Source: Antarctobacter aquimaris
Lineage (GTDB): Bacteria; Pseudomonadota; Alphaproteobacteria; Rhodobacterales; Rhodobacteraceae
Direction of reading: 5' to 3'
NCBI RefSeq assembly: GCF_900184945.1
Contig: NZ_FXYF01000017.1
Location: 1-64,000 of the forward strand
DNA: 64,000 nucleotides
This document shows, in pieces, positions 25,985 to 35,104 of the stretch (within the stretch, counting starts at the first letter, position 1; each line of letters begins with the position of its first letter). The notes under the pieces were generated by a model. It worked only from the letters and a program-made list of their open reading frames with translations. It did no database searches and had not been told where the DNA came from. The position numbers and the translations under genes were made by a program.

Positions 25985-26821
25985 ATGCACTATTCGCGAT
26001 TCTTCTTGATGATTGCCACCTCCACCGTGGTGATGTTCGGTTTGATGTACCTGAACACATACCTGGTCGGGCACGTCTTTTTCTCGGAAACCCGAGCTTA
26101 CATGGCCGCGTTGATGGGTGCAGCGATGTCCATCGTGATGCTGGCGTTCATGTTGTCGATGTACACCGATTCAAAGGTCAATACGGGGATCTTCGTCGGC
26201 GCCGCGCTCGTGTTCGGATTGACGCTCTGGCTTGTGCGCAGCCAGGTGACCGTTCAGGACCGGTCCTACATGCGGGCCATGATCCCGCATCATTCGATCG
26301 CCATCATGACCTCGTCGCGGGCCGAGATCACCGATCCGCGTGTGCGCGCGTTGGCTGACGACATCATCTATGCGCAGGACAAGGAAATCGCGGAGATGCG
26401 CTACCTGATCGCGGACATCGACGCCAATGGCGAGGTCGCGGATCCAGCGCCCGAGCCGCAGTCCACGGTGGTCAGCGCTGGGGAGGCGCTGCGCACGGAG
26501 GTTGTCGCCAAGGTCGATCCGGAATTCCTCACGGAGGATGACGTCGCCCAAGTATTCTCGGACGCCGGCACATGCCGCTTCACCTATACGGAGGGCAGTC
26601 CCGCGGTTCTTGTGACAGGCAGCGACGCCGGCGACCAGATCGCGCTGATCAAGATCAGCGGCGACCTCGTTCGACTGAACGCAAGCTCTGACAAGATATT
26701 CTCGCAAGCGCCGCTGTCCGCAGAGATTCGAGAGGCCGAGAATGGCCTTTACGATCTCGTCGTGTCGGCTGGGCAGGCATACGAGGCAGGGTTTCGCGGG
26801 CAATACAACTGTGCCGGATAA
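25985..26821 (+). CDS. DUF305 protein with membrane segments and extra C-terminal domain
   Basis: This 278-residue protein carries a DUF305 domain at about residues 80-140 (RSYMRAMIPHHSIAIMTSS, with the HH pair and ARALADDI-like helix), a four-helix, ferritin-like fold linked to copper handling. Four membrane segments precede it (about residues 5-22, 35-57, and 66-83 are clear). A further domain of about 110 residues follows, containing SDAGTCRFTYTEGSPAVLV and ending FRGQYNCAG with two cysteines; I do not recognise it. Such a build is often seen in alphaproteobacterial copper clusters. Start at 25985 has GGAGGGA before it. Confidence 0.85.
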   Translation: MHYSRFFLMIATSTVVMFGLMYLNTYLVGHVFFSETRAYMAALMGAAMSIVMLAFMLSMYTDSKVNTGIFVGAALVFGLTLWLVRSQVTVQDRSYMRAMIPHHSIAIMTSSRAEITDPRVRALADDIIYAQDKEIAEMRYLIADIDANGEVADPAPEPQSTVVSAGEALRTEVVAKVDPEFLTEDDVAQVFSDAGTCRFTYTEGSPAVLVTGSDAGDQIALIKISGDLVRLNASSDKIFSQAPLSAEIREAENGLYDLVVSAGQAYEAGFRGQYNCAG

Positions 26822-26831
26822 GGAGGTCGAC

Positions 26832-27596
26832 ATGCCAAAAGATCCCGAGACCAAGATCGCGCAGATCTATCGAAAGGTCATGCCCGGGCATATCTGCCCC
26901 TTCGGCCTGAAGTCGAAGGACCTGGTGGAGAGGCAGGGCTATCGCGTCGAAGACCACCCTCTCGAATCGCACGAAGAATCCCTCGCCTTCATGGAGCAGC
27001 ATGACGTCTCCACGACGCCGCAGACATTCATCGATGGAGAGCGGATTGGCGGGTATGACGACTTGCGGATCTTTTTCGACATCGACGCACCATTGGAGGA
27101 ACAGGACGGGACGACCTACCAGCCAGTGATTGCCATTTTCTCTGTGGCAGCATTGCTGGCGCTGTCTTTTTCCTGGCAACAGTACGGATCACCGCTGACA
27201 GCGCGCGGCTTCGAATGGTTCATCTCCCTTTCGATGGCCATCCTCGCGATCCAGAAGCTTCAGGATGTCGAGGGATTTTCGCTGATGTTCCTCAACTACG
27301 ACCTTTTGGCGCAACGCTGGGTGCCATACGGTAAGCTTTATCCGTTTGGCGAGGCCTTCGCCGCCATCCTCATGACAGCGGGAGCGCTGATATGGATTGC
27401 GGCCCCGGTCGCTCTATTCATAGGGACGGTCGGAGCGATCAGTGTGTTCAAGGCCGTCTACATCGAACGACGCGAACTGAAATGCGCCTGCGTCGGAGGC
27501 GACAGCGCGGTTCCACTCGGGTTCATTTCACTGACCGAGAACCTGATGATGATTTTCATGGGCATCTGGATGCCTGTCCAAGCATTCTGGTTATGA
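26832..27596 (+). CDS. glutaredoxin-MauE fusion membrane protein
   Basis: This 254-residue protein joins an N-terminal glutaredoxin-like domain (residues about 1-80, with CPFG in GHICPFGLKSKDL, followed by TTPQTFIDG and RIGGYDDL) to a MauE/DoxX-type membrane domain with about four helices. The active-site form is C-P-F-G, so only one cysteine is present, as in monothiol glutaredoxins. MauE-like proteins take part in disulphide chemistry in the periplasm. A CACVGG motif (ELKCACVGG) near residue 225 is exposed between helices. It follows DUF305 with a GGAGG site; the two form an operon. Confidence 0.8.
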   Translation: MPKDPETKIAQIYRKVMPGHICPFGLKSKDLVERQGYRVEDHPLESHEESLAFMEQHDVSTTPQTFIDGERIGGYDDLRIFFDIDAPLEEQDGTTYQPVIAIFSVAALLALSFSWQQYGSPLTARGFEWFISLSMAILAIQKLQDVEGFSLMFLNYDLLAQRWVPYGKLYPFGEAFAAILMTAGALIWIAAPVALFIGTVGAISVFKAVYIERRELKCACVGGDSAVPLGFISLTENLMMIFMGIWMPVQAFWL

Positions 27597-27632
27597 GCCT
27601 GGGCTTTGAACGGCAAATTCAGGCACGATTTT

Positions 27633-27651
27633 CTGCCAATTTTTTTGGCAG
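27633..27651 (+). terminator. hairpin after the DUF305-MauE operon
   Basis: CTGCCAA (27633-27639) and TTGGCAG (27645-27651) form a 7-bp stem around a T-rich loop. No T run follows, so it is a weak candidate for transcript end or mRNA protection. Confidence 0.35.
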
Positions 27652-27734
27652 TTGTCTGTGTCCGCGCGGTCCTGCCCGTTGCAACGAACTTGTGAATTGT
27701 GGGGTCGGATTGCTCACAGTATCGATAACCCAGC

Positions 27735-28088
27735 ATGAGTGTGATTCGCACCTTTTTCCTTCATCTGTTGGCGCTGTCGGCGCTGTTGGCGGTGCTGTTA
27801 GCACCTCCGAACGCATCGGCCATGATCAGTTGCCTCGACGCGACACATGTGCAGCATACAGTCGGAATCGATACGACCGACCTTCATGGTGGGCATGACT
27901 TGTCGGACAATAAAACCGACCGCCAAATGTCCCACTGCCAAAATCACGCATGCACGACAGGCGTGTTGCACCTGCCTACGCAGGCGCTTTCCGAGCTTTT
28001 GGTAAAGCGATTGGACAATTCGTGGGACTCGACGTCGCTCGTGTCCATGCCTGCACCCGAAGGGCTCAGGCGGCCACCTCGCGTTTGA
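27735..28088 (+). CDS. small secreted His/Cys protein (copper-island type, copy 2)
   Basis: This 117-residue protein has a signal peptide (FFLHLLALSALLAVLLAPPNASA). The mature part is rich in His (HVQHTVGID, DLHGGHDL) and has MSHCQNHAC (His-Cys, four residues, Cys) near residue 71, ending in a Pro/Arg tail (PEGLRRPPRV). The order of parts matches the proteins at 11566 and 39538. It is placed at the head of the lipoprotein, outer-membrane protein, oxidase, cupredoxin row. A metal-binding role is inferred from composition. No strong ribosome-binding site is visible. Confidence 0.6.
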   Translation: MSVIRTFFLHLLALSALLAVLLAPPNASAMISCLDATHVQHTVGIDTTDLHGGHDLSDNKTDRQMSHCQNHACTTGVLHLPTQALSELLVKRLDNSWDSTSLVSMPAPEGLRRPPRV

Positions 28089-28152
28089 TGCGAACTGAAG
28101 CCAGCGCTCTTGCCGCTATGGCCCATAGCATCTGAATCGTCGAGGATACCAA

Positions 28153-28368
28153 GTGAAAAAACTGACTGCGGCAATGCTGCCGCTGCTCGCTGCCGGGTGT
28201 GCATCCGTGGCCGAGCTAAACGATGCGACCGCTTTCATTGTGGCCGCAAACCCTGTTGTCGTGTCCCAAGTGCGCCCGGCGCCCGGCGTGGACTATACCG
28301 CGTACCGGATCGAAGACCCCGCCGATTGGCGCGGTCTGAACGACGCGCAATCCGGAGAGAAAAGATGA
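28153..28368 (+). CDS. small lipoprotein
   Basis: This 71-residue protein has a lipobox (LPLLAAGC, Cys at about residue 16) after MKKLTAAM, so it is probably an outer-membrane or periplasmic lipoprotein. The rest is short and not recognised. The stop overlaps the start of the outer-membrane efflux gene by four bases (ATGA), so the two are made together. Small lipoproteins of this kind often precede CopB/TolC-like genes in alphaproteobacterial copper clusters. Confidence 0.75.
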   Translation: MKKLTAAMLPLLAAGCASVAELNDATAFIVAANPVVVSQVRPAPGVDYTAYRIEDPADWRGLNDAQSGEKR

Positions 28369-29777
28369 AGACGGTTGCAGCGATCAGTACAGCGCTTTTG
28401 CTGTCCGCCTGTGCGCAAACCTCGATCGTCCAGATTGCCAGCAAGAATCGGGCGGGATTCGATACGGTACAGACCGGAGCGCAGCGGGCGGTCGGGGCTT
28501 CGCCGGAATGGGCGTTGTCCGCTACCGAGATCCAAGCTCTGGACCAGCGTGTTCACGGGTTGGTGCACAAGAAAACCATCAATGCCGATACCGCTGTGCA
28601 GGTTGCGATCATGAACAATCGCGCATTGCAGGCGAGTTTTGCCGATCTGGGGTTGTCTTCGACGGAGCTCTGGGAAGTGGCCATGGGGCCGATCCCTTCG
28701 GTCGGCGTATCTGTTTCCGGACTTGCTGGAGACGTGACGCGGTCTCTCGAATCTCTGGTCACGCAATCCATCCTGGATCTGGCAACCCGAAAGCCGCGGA
28801 CGGAAATCGCGCAAATTCGCTTCCGGCAAGCGCAGCTCAACGCTCTATCCGAAACGATTGCGCTCGCGATCGAAACCCGCCGTGCATGGATCGAGGCGGT
28901 TGGCGCTTTTGAAAAAGCCGCACTTATCGCTGAGGCACAAAACACAGCTGACGCTGCGTCTGAGCTTGCCTCTCGACTTGGGCGCACAGGATTTATGAGC
29001 AAGGCCGATCAAGCGCGTGAACACGCGCTGACTGCGGTTTTGGCCGCAGAGCGATCCGAAGCCCGTCTCGAAGCGCAACTCGCGAAAGAGCGTTTGATCA
29101 GGCTTATGGGACTTTCTGGAAGCGAGACGGAGGTATTCGTCCCCAACGCCCTGCCGAGCCTGCCAAGCCGGCCACGTGCCTCCGCCGATATCGAACGTCT
29201 GGCATTGGTAAACCGTGTGGATCTCGCAGTGGGCATGCTGGAGCTTGAAGCCGTGGCACGCGAGTATCGACTGTCTGGCGAAACACGCATGATTTCGGAT
29301 GTTGCGCTGGCCGCCGGTCTGGAGGCCGAGGTCACCGACGGGGATAAAGAAGTAAGTCCGGCGTTGTCGGTTGAATTCGAAATTCCCCTTTACGACACCG
29401 GGCGCCTAGAGTCGAAGCGCGGGCAGATGAATTATCTGCGGGCTGCAAACAGCCTGGCGCAGCAGGCGATCGACGCGCGTGCCGAGGCGCGGATGGCCTA
29501 CAAGTCCGTAACCGGCCGACACGCCATCGCGCGACATTGGCGCGACGTGGTTCTGCCACTCCGCAGAACCATCGATGAAGAATCTCTCAAGTCTTACAGC
29601 GGGATGATCACCTCGACCTTCGAATTGCTCGAGGACGCGCGTGACGGTCTCGAGGCCCAGATCGGTGCGGCAGTGGCAAAGCGTGACTATTGGCTGGCCG
29701 AAACAGAGGTGACCGCCGCGATCTGGGGCGGCGCTGGCGGAACAGTTGTCGACGGCAATGAGGAGGACAAGGAATGA
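28365..29777 (+). CDS. TolC-type outer-membrane efflux protein
   Basis: This 470-residue protein is a TolC/OprM-family outer-membrane factor and also a lipoprotein (LLLSACAQ lipobox at about residue 15). It shows the two long helical repeats with coiled-coil character (about residues 110-260 and 300-450), including TLxx-like helical segments such as IALAIETRRAWIEAVGAFEKA and the second-repeat strand SPALSVEFEIPLYDTGRLES. Members form trimeric channels for RND or other efflux systems. No CusA/CusB-type partner gene is present in the window. The stop overlaps the following oxidase gene by four bases. Confidence 0.88.
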   Translation: MKTVAAISTALLLSACAQTSIVQIASKNRAGFDTVQTGAQRAVGASPEWALSATEIQALDQRVHGLVHKKTINADTAVQVAIMNNRALQASFADLGLSSTELWEVAMGPIPSVGVSVSGLAGDVTRSLESLVTQSILDLATRKPRTEIAQIRFRQAQLNALSETIALAIETRRAWIEAVGAFEKAALIAEAQNTADAASELASRLGRTGFMSKADQAREHALTAVLAAERSEARLEAQLAKERLIRLMGLSGSETEVFVPNALPSLPSRPRASADIERLALVNRVDLAVGMLELEAVAREYRLSGETRMISDVALAAGLEAEVTDGDKEVSPALSVEFEIPLYDTGRLESKRGQMNYLRAANSLAQQAIDARAEARMAYKSVTGRHAIARHWRDVVLPLRRTIDEESLKSYSGMITSTFELLEDARDGLEAQIGAAVAKRDYWLAETEVTAAIWGGAGGTVVDGNEEDKE

Positions 29778-31141
29778 TCAATCGCAGACAAGTTCTCGGA
29801 GCGGGTTTGACTGCCGGAGCAGGAGCGGTTCTCGCCAATGCGGGGGCGGCACAGACCCGGTTTCGCGATTTGCCCGAGGCTGCATTCACCGACAGCCCCT
29901 ACACTCAGGTGCCGCCGCGCCCGACCGACCGTTTCGACTACAACCCAGTCGTGACGCTCAACGGCTGGTCCCTGCCCTACCGGATGAACGGAGACGTCAA
30001 GGAGTTTCATCTGGTCGCCGAACCCGTCGAGCGGATCATGGCGGACGGCATGATCGCCCGGCTTTGGGGCTACAACGGCCAGTCGACCGGCCCCACCATC
30101 GAGGCGGTGGAGGGCGAGCGCATACGCATCTACGTCACCAACCGCCTGCCCGAACACACCTCGGTGCACTGGCACGGGCTGATCCTGCCCTCGGGAATGG
30201 ACGGTGTAGGCGGGTTGAGCCACCCGGCGATCCCGCCGGGCAAGACCTTTATCTACGAGTTCGACCTGGTGAAATCCGGCACTTTCATGTACCATCCCCA
30301 TGCCGACGAGATGGTCCAGATGGCCATGGGCATGATGGGCCTCTTCATCGTCCATCCGCGCGACCCAGCCTTCATGCCCGTCGACCGCGACTTTGCCTTC
30401 CTGCTCGCGGCCTACGACATCGATCCTGGCGGTTACATTCCGCGCGTCGCGGAAATGACGAACTTCAACATGTGGACATGGAACAGCCGGATCTTTCCGG
30501 ACATCGACCCCCTCGTCGTCAACAAGGGGGATCGTGTGCGTGTCCGGTGTGGCAACCTGACCATGACCAACCATCCGATCCACATGCACGGGTACGATTT
30601 CGAAGTGACCTGCACGGATGGCGGCTGGGTCAGGCCAGAAGCGCGCTGGCCCGAGGTCTCGATCGACATTCCGGTAGGGGCTATGCGTGCGTACGAGTTC
30701 GACGCGGTTCACGAGGGCGACTGGGCCATCCACTGCCACAAGTCGCACCACACGATGAACGCGATGGGCCACGAGATCCCGACCTTTATCGGCGCGGACA
30801 AACGGCGCCTTTCGGAGATGATCCGGCGTCACCAGCCCGGCTACATGCCAATGGGCACCGCGGGCATGGCCGATATGGGCGAGATGTCGATGGAGATCCC
30901 GGAAAACACCGTCCCCATGATGACCGGCTGGGGCCCCTACGGTCCGCTGGAGATGGGCGGTATGTTCAGTGTCGTGAAGGTGCGCGAGGGCATCGCGCCC
31001 GACGATTACAGCGATCCGGGCTGGTACGAGAACCCGCCGGGAACGCAAGCCTATGAGTGGACGGGCGAATTGCCCGAACACGCAAGCAACACCAGTCCAA
31101 AAACCGAAATCACTCCGCGCGGCGGAGTGCGATGGGGCTGA
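29774..31141 (+). CDS. multicopper oxidase, CopA/PcoA-related (copy 2)
   Basis: This 455-residue protein is a periplasmic multicopper oxidase. It starts with a Tat-like signal (MINRRQVLGAGLTAGA). Copper ligands are HWHGLILP near residue 134, HPHADE near 175, HPIHMHGYDF near 267 and HCHKSHHTMNAMG near 322, so all four coppers can be placed. A Met-rich stretch (MPMGTAGMADMGEMSMEIPE, about residues 356-375) lies after the type 1 site, as in copper-resistance oxidases, where methionines bind Cu(I). It is in one operon with the outer-membrane protein before and the cupredoxin after it. Confidence 0.92.
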   Translation: MINRRQVLGAGLTAGAGAVLANAGAAQTRFRDLPEAAFTDSPYTQVPPRPTDRFDYNPVVTLNGWSLPYRMNGDVKEFHLVAEPVERIMADGMIARLWGYNGQSTGPTIEAVEGERIRIYVTNRLPEHTSVHWHGLILPSGMDGVGGLSHPAIPPGKTFIYEFDLVKSGTFMYHPHADEMVQMAMGMMGLFIVHPRDPAFMPVDRDFAFLLAAYDIDPGGYIPRVAEMTNFNMWTWNSRIFPDIDPLVVNKGDRVRVRCGNLTMTNHPIHMHGYDFEVTCTDGGWVRPEARWPEVSIDIPVGAMRAYEFDAVHEGDWAIHCHKSHHTMNAMGHEIPTFIGADKRRLSEMIRRHQPGYMPMGTAGMADMGEMSMEIPENTVPMMTGWGPYGPLEMGGMFSVVKVREGIAPDDYSDPGWYENPPGTQAYEWTGELPEHASNTSPKTEITPRGGVRWG

Positions 31142-31168
31142 TGCAACGAGCACAGGAGAAACACGCTC

Positions 31169-31654
31169 ATGAAAACTGGATTTCTGGCCATGGGACTTAC
31201 CTTGGCAACGTCAATCCTCCCGGCGATGGTTCTGGCCAGTCCGGGGCACGAAGGCGGTCAAATGGCGGTCGGCATGCCCGCCATGCACGGCGAAAAACCG
31301 GCCCGTACCATCAATGTCATACTTGGGGAAGATTACGACAGCGACAGGCCGTTCGTGGTCGAACCCTCGGTTTTGACCTTTTCAAAGGGTGAAACCGTTC
31401 GCCTGATCATTACGAACAAGGGGGAGGAAACCCACGAGTTCGTCATGGACACGGTCGAGAAGAACGCCGAGCACCGAGACCTGATGGCGAAGTTCCCGGA
31501 GATGGAACACGACGATCCGAATGCCGTGCGCCTCGAGCCCGGCGAAGAGGCCGAGATCCTCTGGACATTCAACAATTCCGGAACGTTTGAATTCGCCTGC
31601 CTGCTGCCTGGCCATTACGAAGGCGGGATGTACGGCAGCCTCATCATCGAATGA
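31169..31654 (+). CDS. plastocyanin-like cupredoxin
   Basis: This 161-residue exported protein has a signal peptide (LAMGLTLATSILPAMVLA) and a single cupredoxin domain. The type 1 copper ligands are visible: H in ETHEFVMD near residue 90 and the C-terminal loop C-LLPGHYEGGM near residues 144-154 (Cys, His, Met). It would carry electrons or bind copper in the periplasm, perhaps serving the oxidase next door. A His/Met-rich segment (HEGGQMAVGMPAMHG) follows the signal. Good AGGAG site before the start. Confidence 0.9.
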   Translation: MKTGFLAMGLTLATSILPAMVLASPGHEGGQMAVGMPAMHGEKPARTINVILGEDYDSDRPFVVEPSVLTFSKGETVRLIITNKGEETHEFVMDTVEKNAEHRDLMAKFPEMEHDDPNAVRLEPGEEAEILWTFNNSGTFEFACLLPGHYEGGMYGSLIIE

Positions 31655-31683
31655 ACTCTCAAATCAAAGTCAGGAAGCAACCC

Positions 31684-31971
31684 ATGAACAAACTCCTTGC
31701 AATCAGCACCGCCCTTCTCCTTGCCGCAGGCGCAGCCATTGCCGATGGCGAACACGCGATGTCTAGCGGTACGGTGACCAAGATCGACACGAAGTGGAAC
31801 AAGGTCACGATCGACCACGGACCTCTCGCAAATCTCGACATGCCGGCCATGAAGATGGTTTTCGAACTGGCAGATGCAGGAATGCTGGAGGGGCTCTCGG
31901 AAGGAGTCCAAATCAGCTTTGTTGCAGAGCGTGTCAACGGAAAGTTGACCGTGACCGAAATGCAGAAGTAA
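31684..31971 (+). CDS. CusF-like periplasmic copper-binding protein
   Basis: This 95-residue exported protein has a signal peptide (LLAISTALLLAAGAAIA) and the small OB-fold of CusF. The Cu(I)-binding residues of CusF (His, Trp, two Met) can be matched as H in VTIDHGPLANLDM, M in PAMKMVF, and the Trp of DTKWNKV. In CusF systems it passes copper to an RND pump, but no such pump is in the window. It is last in the oxidase operon and is followed by a two-way hairpin terminator. Confidence 0.88.
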   Translation: MNKLLAISTALLLAAGAAIADGEHAMSSGTVTKIDTKWNKVTIDHGPLANLDMPAMKMVFELADAGMLEGLSEGVQISFVAERVNGKLTVTEMQK

Positions 31972-31977
31972 GAAATT

Positions 31978-32007
31978 GCCGCGCACCAGCAATGCTTGGT
32001 GCGCGGC
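31978..32007. terminator. bidirectional terminator between cusF-like and cueR genes
   Basis: GCCGCGCACCA (31978-31988) pairs fully with TGGTGCGCGGC (31997-32007), an 11-bp GC-rich stem between two convergent genes. Either strand could end transcription there, although T runs are short. Confidence 0.7.
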
Positions 32008-32028
32008 TGCCTGGTCCGTTCTGCTTCG

Positions 32029-32433
32029 TCAGTCTCTGGCACTTGGGTTGTTCGGCGACAAGTCCGCAAGGATCGGGCAATCAGGCCGATGATCTCCGGC
32101 GCATTTGTCGATCAGCTCAGACAGGGTCGCCTTCATCGACTGCAGTTTCCCGATCTTTTCGTCGATCTGGCGCAAGTGTTCTTCCGCCACGGCCTTGACC
32201 TGCATGCTTTCGCGGTTCTCGTCCTCGTACAACTCAAGAAGGGTCCTGCAATCCTGGATGGTGAAGCCCAAAGCACGTGCGCGACCGAGGAAAGCCAGCT
32301 TGTGCACGTGCTTCTCGGAAAAGGCGCGGTAGCCATTCTCGCTGCGGTTTGGTCGAACAAGCCCGATGTCCTCGTAGTAGCGGATGGTCTTGGGCGGAAT
32401 GCCCGACCGGCGAGCGACGTCTCCAATGTTCAT
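32029..32433 (-). CDS. cueR: CueR, MerR-family copper regulator
   Basis: This 134-residue protein is a MerR-family activator of the CueR type. It has the N-terminal winged helix (MNIGDVARRSGIPPKTIRYY), the long dimerisation helix and the C-terminal metal loop C-AGDHRPD-C-PIL (about residues 111-121), whose two cysteines and spacing match those that bind Cu(I) in CueR. It is the gene after copA in the same direction, so its own level rises with copper. Good matches to its palindrome sit at 34996 and, in weaker form, elsewhere in the island. Confidence 0.93.
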   Translation of the reverse strand: MNIGDVARRSGIPPKTIRYYEDIGLVRPNRSENGYRAFSEKHVHKLAFLGRARALGFTIQDCRTLLELYEDENRESMQVKAVAEEHLRQIDEKIGKLQSMKATLSELIDKCAGDHRPDCPILADLSPNNPSARD

Positions 32434-32445
32434 CTGTGACCTCCT

Positions 32446-34956
32446 TTATTCTGCTGGAACCGGGATGACCGATGACGAGGAGCCCGAGACATCACGCCGC
32501 TCATCCATCACCGGGGCGACGCGGCGCAGTCGCAAGGCGTTCGTGAGCACGAAGACCGAGGACAACGCCATCGCACCAGCTGCAAGGATCGGCGACAGCA
32601 AAAGTCCGAAAACCGGGTAAAGCGCGCCCGCCGCGACCGGGATAAGCGCGACATTGTAGGCGAATGCCCAGAACAGGTTCTGCCGGATGTTGCGCATCGT
32701 ACGGCGCGAGACTTCGAACGCGTTCACCACGCCTCGAAGGTCACCCGACATCAGCACCACATCGGCAGACTCGATCGCCACATCCGTGCCGGTGCCAATG
32801 GCAATGCCGACATCGGCATGGGCCAGCGCGGGGGCATCGTTGATGCCGTCGCCAACAAAGGCGATCCGCTTGTCGCCTTGCCGCAATTCATCGAGTGCCG
32901 AGACTTTTCCGTCGGGAAGTACGCCCGCGACAACGTGGTCGAAGCCTGTCTCACGCGCGATCGCCTCTGCGGTCTCGCGCTTGTCGCCAGTGATCATTGC
33001 GACTTTCAAACTCATTTCATGAAGTGCGGCAATTGCCGCCCGGCTCGCCGGCTTGACCGGATCGGCAACGCCGATCACCGCGGCAATCCGGCCGCCGATC
33101 GCAGCATAAAGCGCGGTACGCCCGCGGCGCGCCAGTTCCGTCTCCCGGCCGGTCAGCGCCGAGATGTCGATCCCTTCCCGTTTCATGTAGCGGTCGGCCC
33201 CGACAAGCACCTCGGCGCCGCCGACCACGGCACGCACACCGTAACCCGTAATCGATGAAAAATCCTCTGCCTCGGCGACGGAAACGCCTTCTGCCCGCGC
33301 AGCCCTGACAATAGCTTCGGCCACGGGGTGCTCGGAAAGCGCTTCGACCGAAGCAATCTTCGCAAGGACCTCGGCCCGGTCGAAATCGTCGGCAAGGACC
33401 AGGTCGGTCAGTTCGGGTCGGCCCTCGGTGACCGTACCCGTCTTGTCGAACGCGACAACGTCCACCGTATCGAGTTGCTGCAACGCATCGCCCTTGCGGA
33501 ACAGCACGCCCATTTCCGCCGCGCGACCCGTTCCAACCATGATCGAGGTCGGGGTGGCCAGCCCCATGGCGCAAGGGCAGGCGATGATGAGGACAGAGAC
33601 ACCCGCCACAAGCGCCATCGTAAGCGCCGGGGACGGCCCGAACACCAGCCAGACCAGCACTGTGAGTGTGGCAACCGCCATCACCACCGGAACAAACCAG
33701 AGCGTTATGCGGTCGACCAGCCCCTGTATCGGCAGCTTGGCGCCCTGCGCTTCTTCGACCATGCGGATGATCTGGGCGAGGGTGGTTTCGGAACCGACGC
33801 GAGTGGCGCGGAAGCCAAGGCTGCCCGCTCCGTTGACGGTGCCGCCCGTGACCGCGTCACCGGCACGTTTCTCGACGGGGATAGGTTCCCCCGTGAGCAT
33901 GCTTTCGTCGACGTGACTGGACCCTTCGACCACTTCGCCGTCCACTGCAATCCGCTCGCCCGGGCGGACGACGACGATGTCACCCTGTGTCAGCGCGTCG
34001 ATCTCGATCTCGACGGTTTCGCCGTTCCGGCGCACACGCGCCGTGCGTGCCTGAAGGCCAAGCAGTTTCTGGATGGCCGCCCCTGTACGCCCCTTGGCGC
34101 GCGCTTCAAGGAAACGACCGAGCAGGATCAGAACGACGATGACAGCTGCGGCCTCGTAGTAGACGGAACGCACCCCGTCAGGCAACGCCGCAGGCACGAA
34201 GGTTGCGACGACGGAAAAGAGATAGGCAGCGCCGGTTCCGACTGCCACGAGGCTGTTCATGTCGGGAGCGCCTCGGAGGAGCGCCGGAAAACCCTTGAGG
34301 TAGAACACGCGTCCCGGACCGAAAAGCACCAGGCTGGTCAGGATGAACTGCGCGATCCAGCTTGCCTGTTGGCCGATGCTGTTTTCGATGGCCATGTGCA
34401 CCGCCGGAATGAGGTGGCCGCCCATTTCGACGAGGAAGACCGGCAGGGCCAACGCCGCCGCCATACTCATCTTCCCTGCAAGGTCCTTCGCCTCTTCTTC
34501 CTTCCTTGCGACCCTGTCGCCCGACGACTTGGCCTCGGTCACGCAGGCCGGGTAGCCTATGGCTTTGCTCGCTTCAATCAGGTCGGAGTGCGCAACGACG
34601 CCTTCCGCGTAGACCACCGTTGCCGTCTCGGCGGCGAGATTGACGTTGACCGACAGCACACCCGGAACCGCGGCGAGCGCCTTGTCAACGCGTCCGACGC
34701 AGGATGCACAGGACATCGCGTCGATGGAAAGCGTCACTTTTGCGGCGCGCGCCGGGTAGCCCAGTTGATCCAGCGCTTCAATGACGGAAGGAATGACCTG
34801 CGGATCCTCGACCCTCATGCGTGCGGTTTCCGAGGCAAGATTGACGGATACATCCTGCACACCGTCCAGCGCCGCCAACCCACGGTCCACCCGTCCGACG
34901 CAAGATGCGCAGGACATGCCCTCGACGGACAGGCTGATCTGGTTTGATTCAGGCAT
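32446..34956 (-). CDS. copA: Cu(I)-exporting P1B ATPase CopA
   Basis: This 836-residue ATPase exports Cu(I) from the cytoplasm. Two N-terminal HMA domains have the motifs GMSCASC (near residue 12) and AMSCASC (near 78). Core motifs present are the CPC transport site in [27 protein letters not shown] and [14 protein letters not shown]. The start at 34956 gives the family-like [16 protein letters not shown]; the open frame runs further but over the promoter. A CueR-type promoter lies 32-62 bases upstream. It is co-directional with cueR downstream. Length is normal. Confidence 0.96.
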   Translation of the reverse strand: MPESNQISLSVEGMSCASCVGRVDRGLAALDGVQDVSVNLASETARMRVEDPQVIPSVIEALDQLGYPARAAKVTLSIDAMSCASCVGRVDKALAAVPGVLSVNVNLAAETATVVYAEGVVAHSDLIEASKAIGYPACVTEAKSSGDRVARKEEEAKDLAGKMSMAAALALPVFLVEMGGHLIPAVHMAIENSIGQQASWIAQFILTSLVLFGPGRVFYLKGFPALLRGAPDMNSLVAVGTGAAYLFSVVATFVPAALPDGVRSVYYEAAAVIVVLILLGRFLEARAKGRTGAAIQKLLGLQARTARVRRNGETVEIEIDALTQGDIVVVRPGERIAVDGEVVEGSSHVDESMLTGEPIPVEKRAGDAVTGGTVNGAGSLGFRATRVGSETTLAQIIRMVEEAQGAKLPIQGLVDRITLWFVPVVMAVATLTVLVWLVFGPSPALTMALVAGVSVLIIACPCAMGLATPTSIMVGTGRAAEMGVLFRKGDALQQLDTVDVVAFDKTGTVTEGRPELTDLVLADDFDRAEVLAKIASVEALSEHPVAEAIVRAARAEGVSVAEAEDFSSITGYGVRAVVGGAEVLVGADRYMKREGIDISALTGRETELARRGRTALYAAIGGRIAAVIGVADPVKPASRAAIAALHEMSLKVAMITGDKRETAEAIARETGFDHVVAGVLPDGKVSALDELRQGDKRIAFVGDGINDAPALAHADVGIAIGTGTDVAIESADVVLMSGDLRGVVNAFEVSRRTMRNIRQNLFWAFAYNVALIPVAAGALYPVFGLLLSPILAAGAMALSSVFVLTNALRLRRVAPVMDERRDVSGSSSSVIPVPAE

Positions 34957-34987
34957 CTTCGACTCCTTTACCGAGACAGTTGAGGTA

Positions 34988-35018
34988 GAAATGGCCCTTC
35001 CAGCGACTGGAAGGTCAA
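34988..35018 (-). promoter_or_regulatory. CueR-type promoter of copA
   Basis: On the minus strand TTGACC (35018-35013) is followed 19 bases later by CATTTC. Between them lies the palindrome CCTTCCAG-CGA-CTGGAAGG (34996-35014, plus-strand reading), with perfect 8-base arms. This 19-base spacing with a central MerR palindrome is the hallmark of CueR promoters such as that of E. coli copA. Confidence 0.85.
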
Positions 35019-35043
35019 GCTTGAAGCGAAGTTGTTTTTTCTC

Positions 35044-35074
35044 TTGACCTTCCAGTGGGGGGAACACCCATTTA
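35044..35074 (+). promoter_or_regulatory. CueR-type promoter of copZ
   Basis: TTGACC (35044-35049) is followed after exactly 19 bases by CATTTA (35069-35074), the same build as the opposing copA promoter. The operator begins TTCCAGTGGGGGGAACACC: the left half is the same, the right half is degenerate. It should respond to the same regulator but more weakly. Confidence 0.65.
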
Positions 35075-35104
35075 CACGTCGGTGTTAAGAGCGGAGTGAT
35101 CCAA

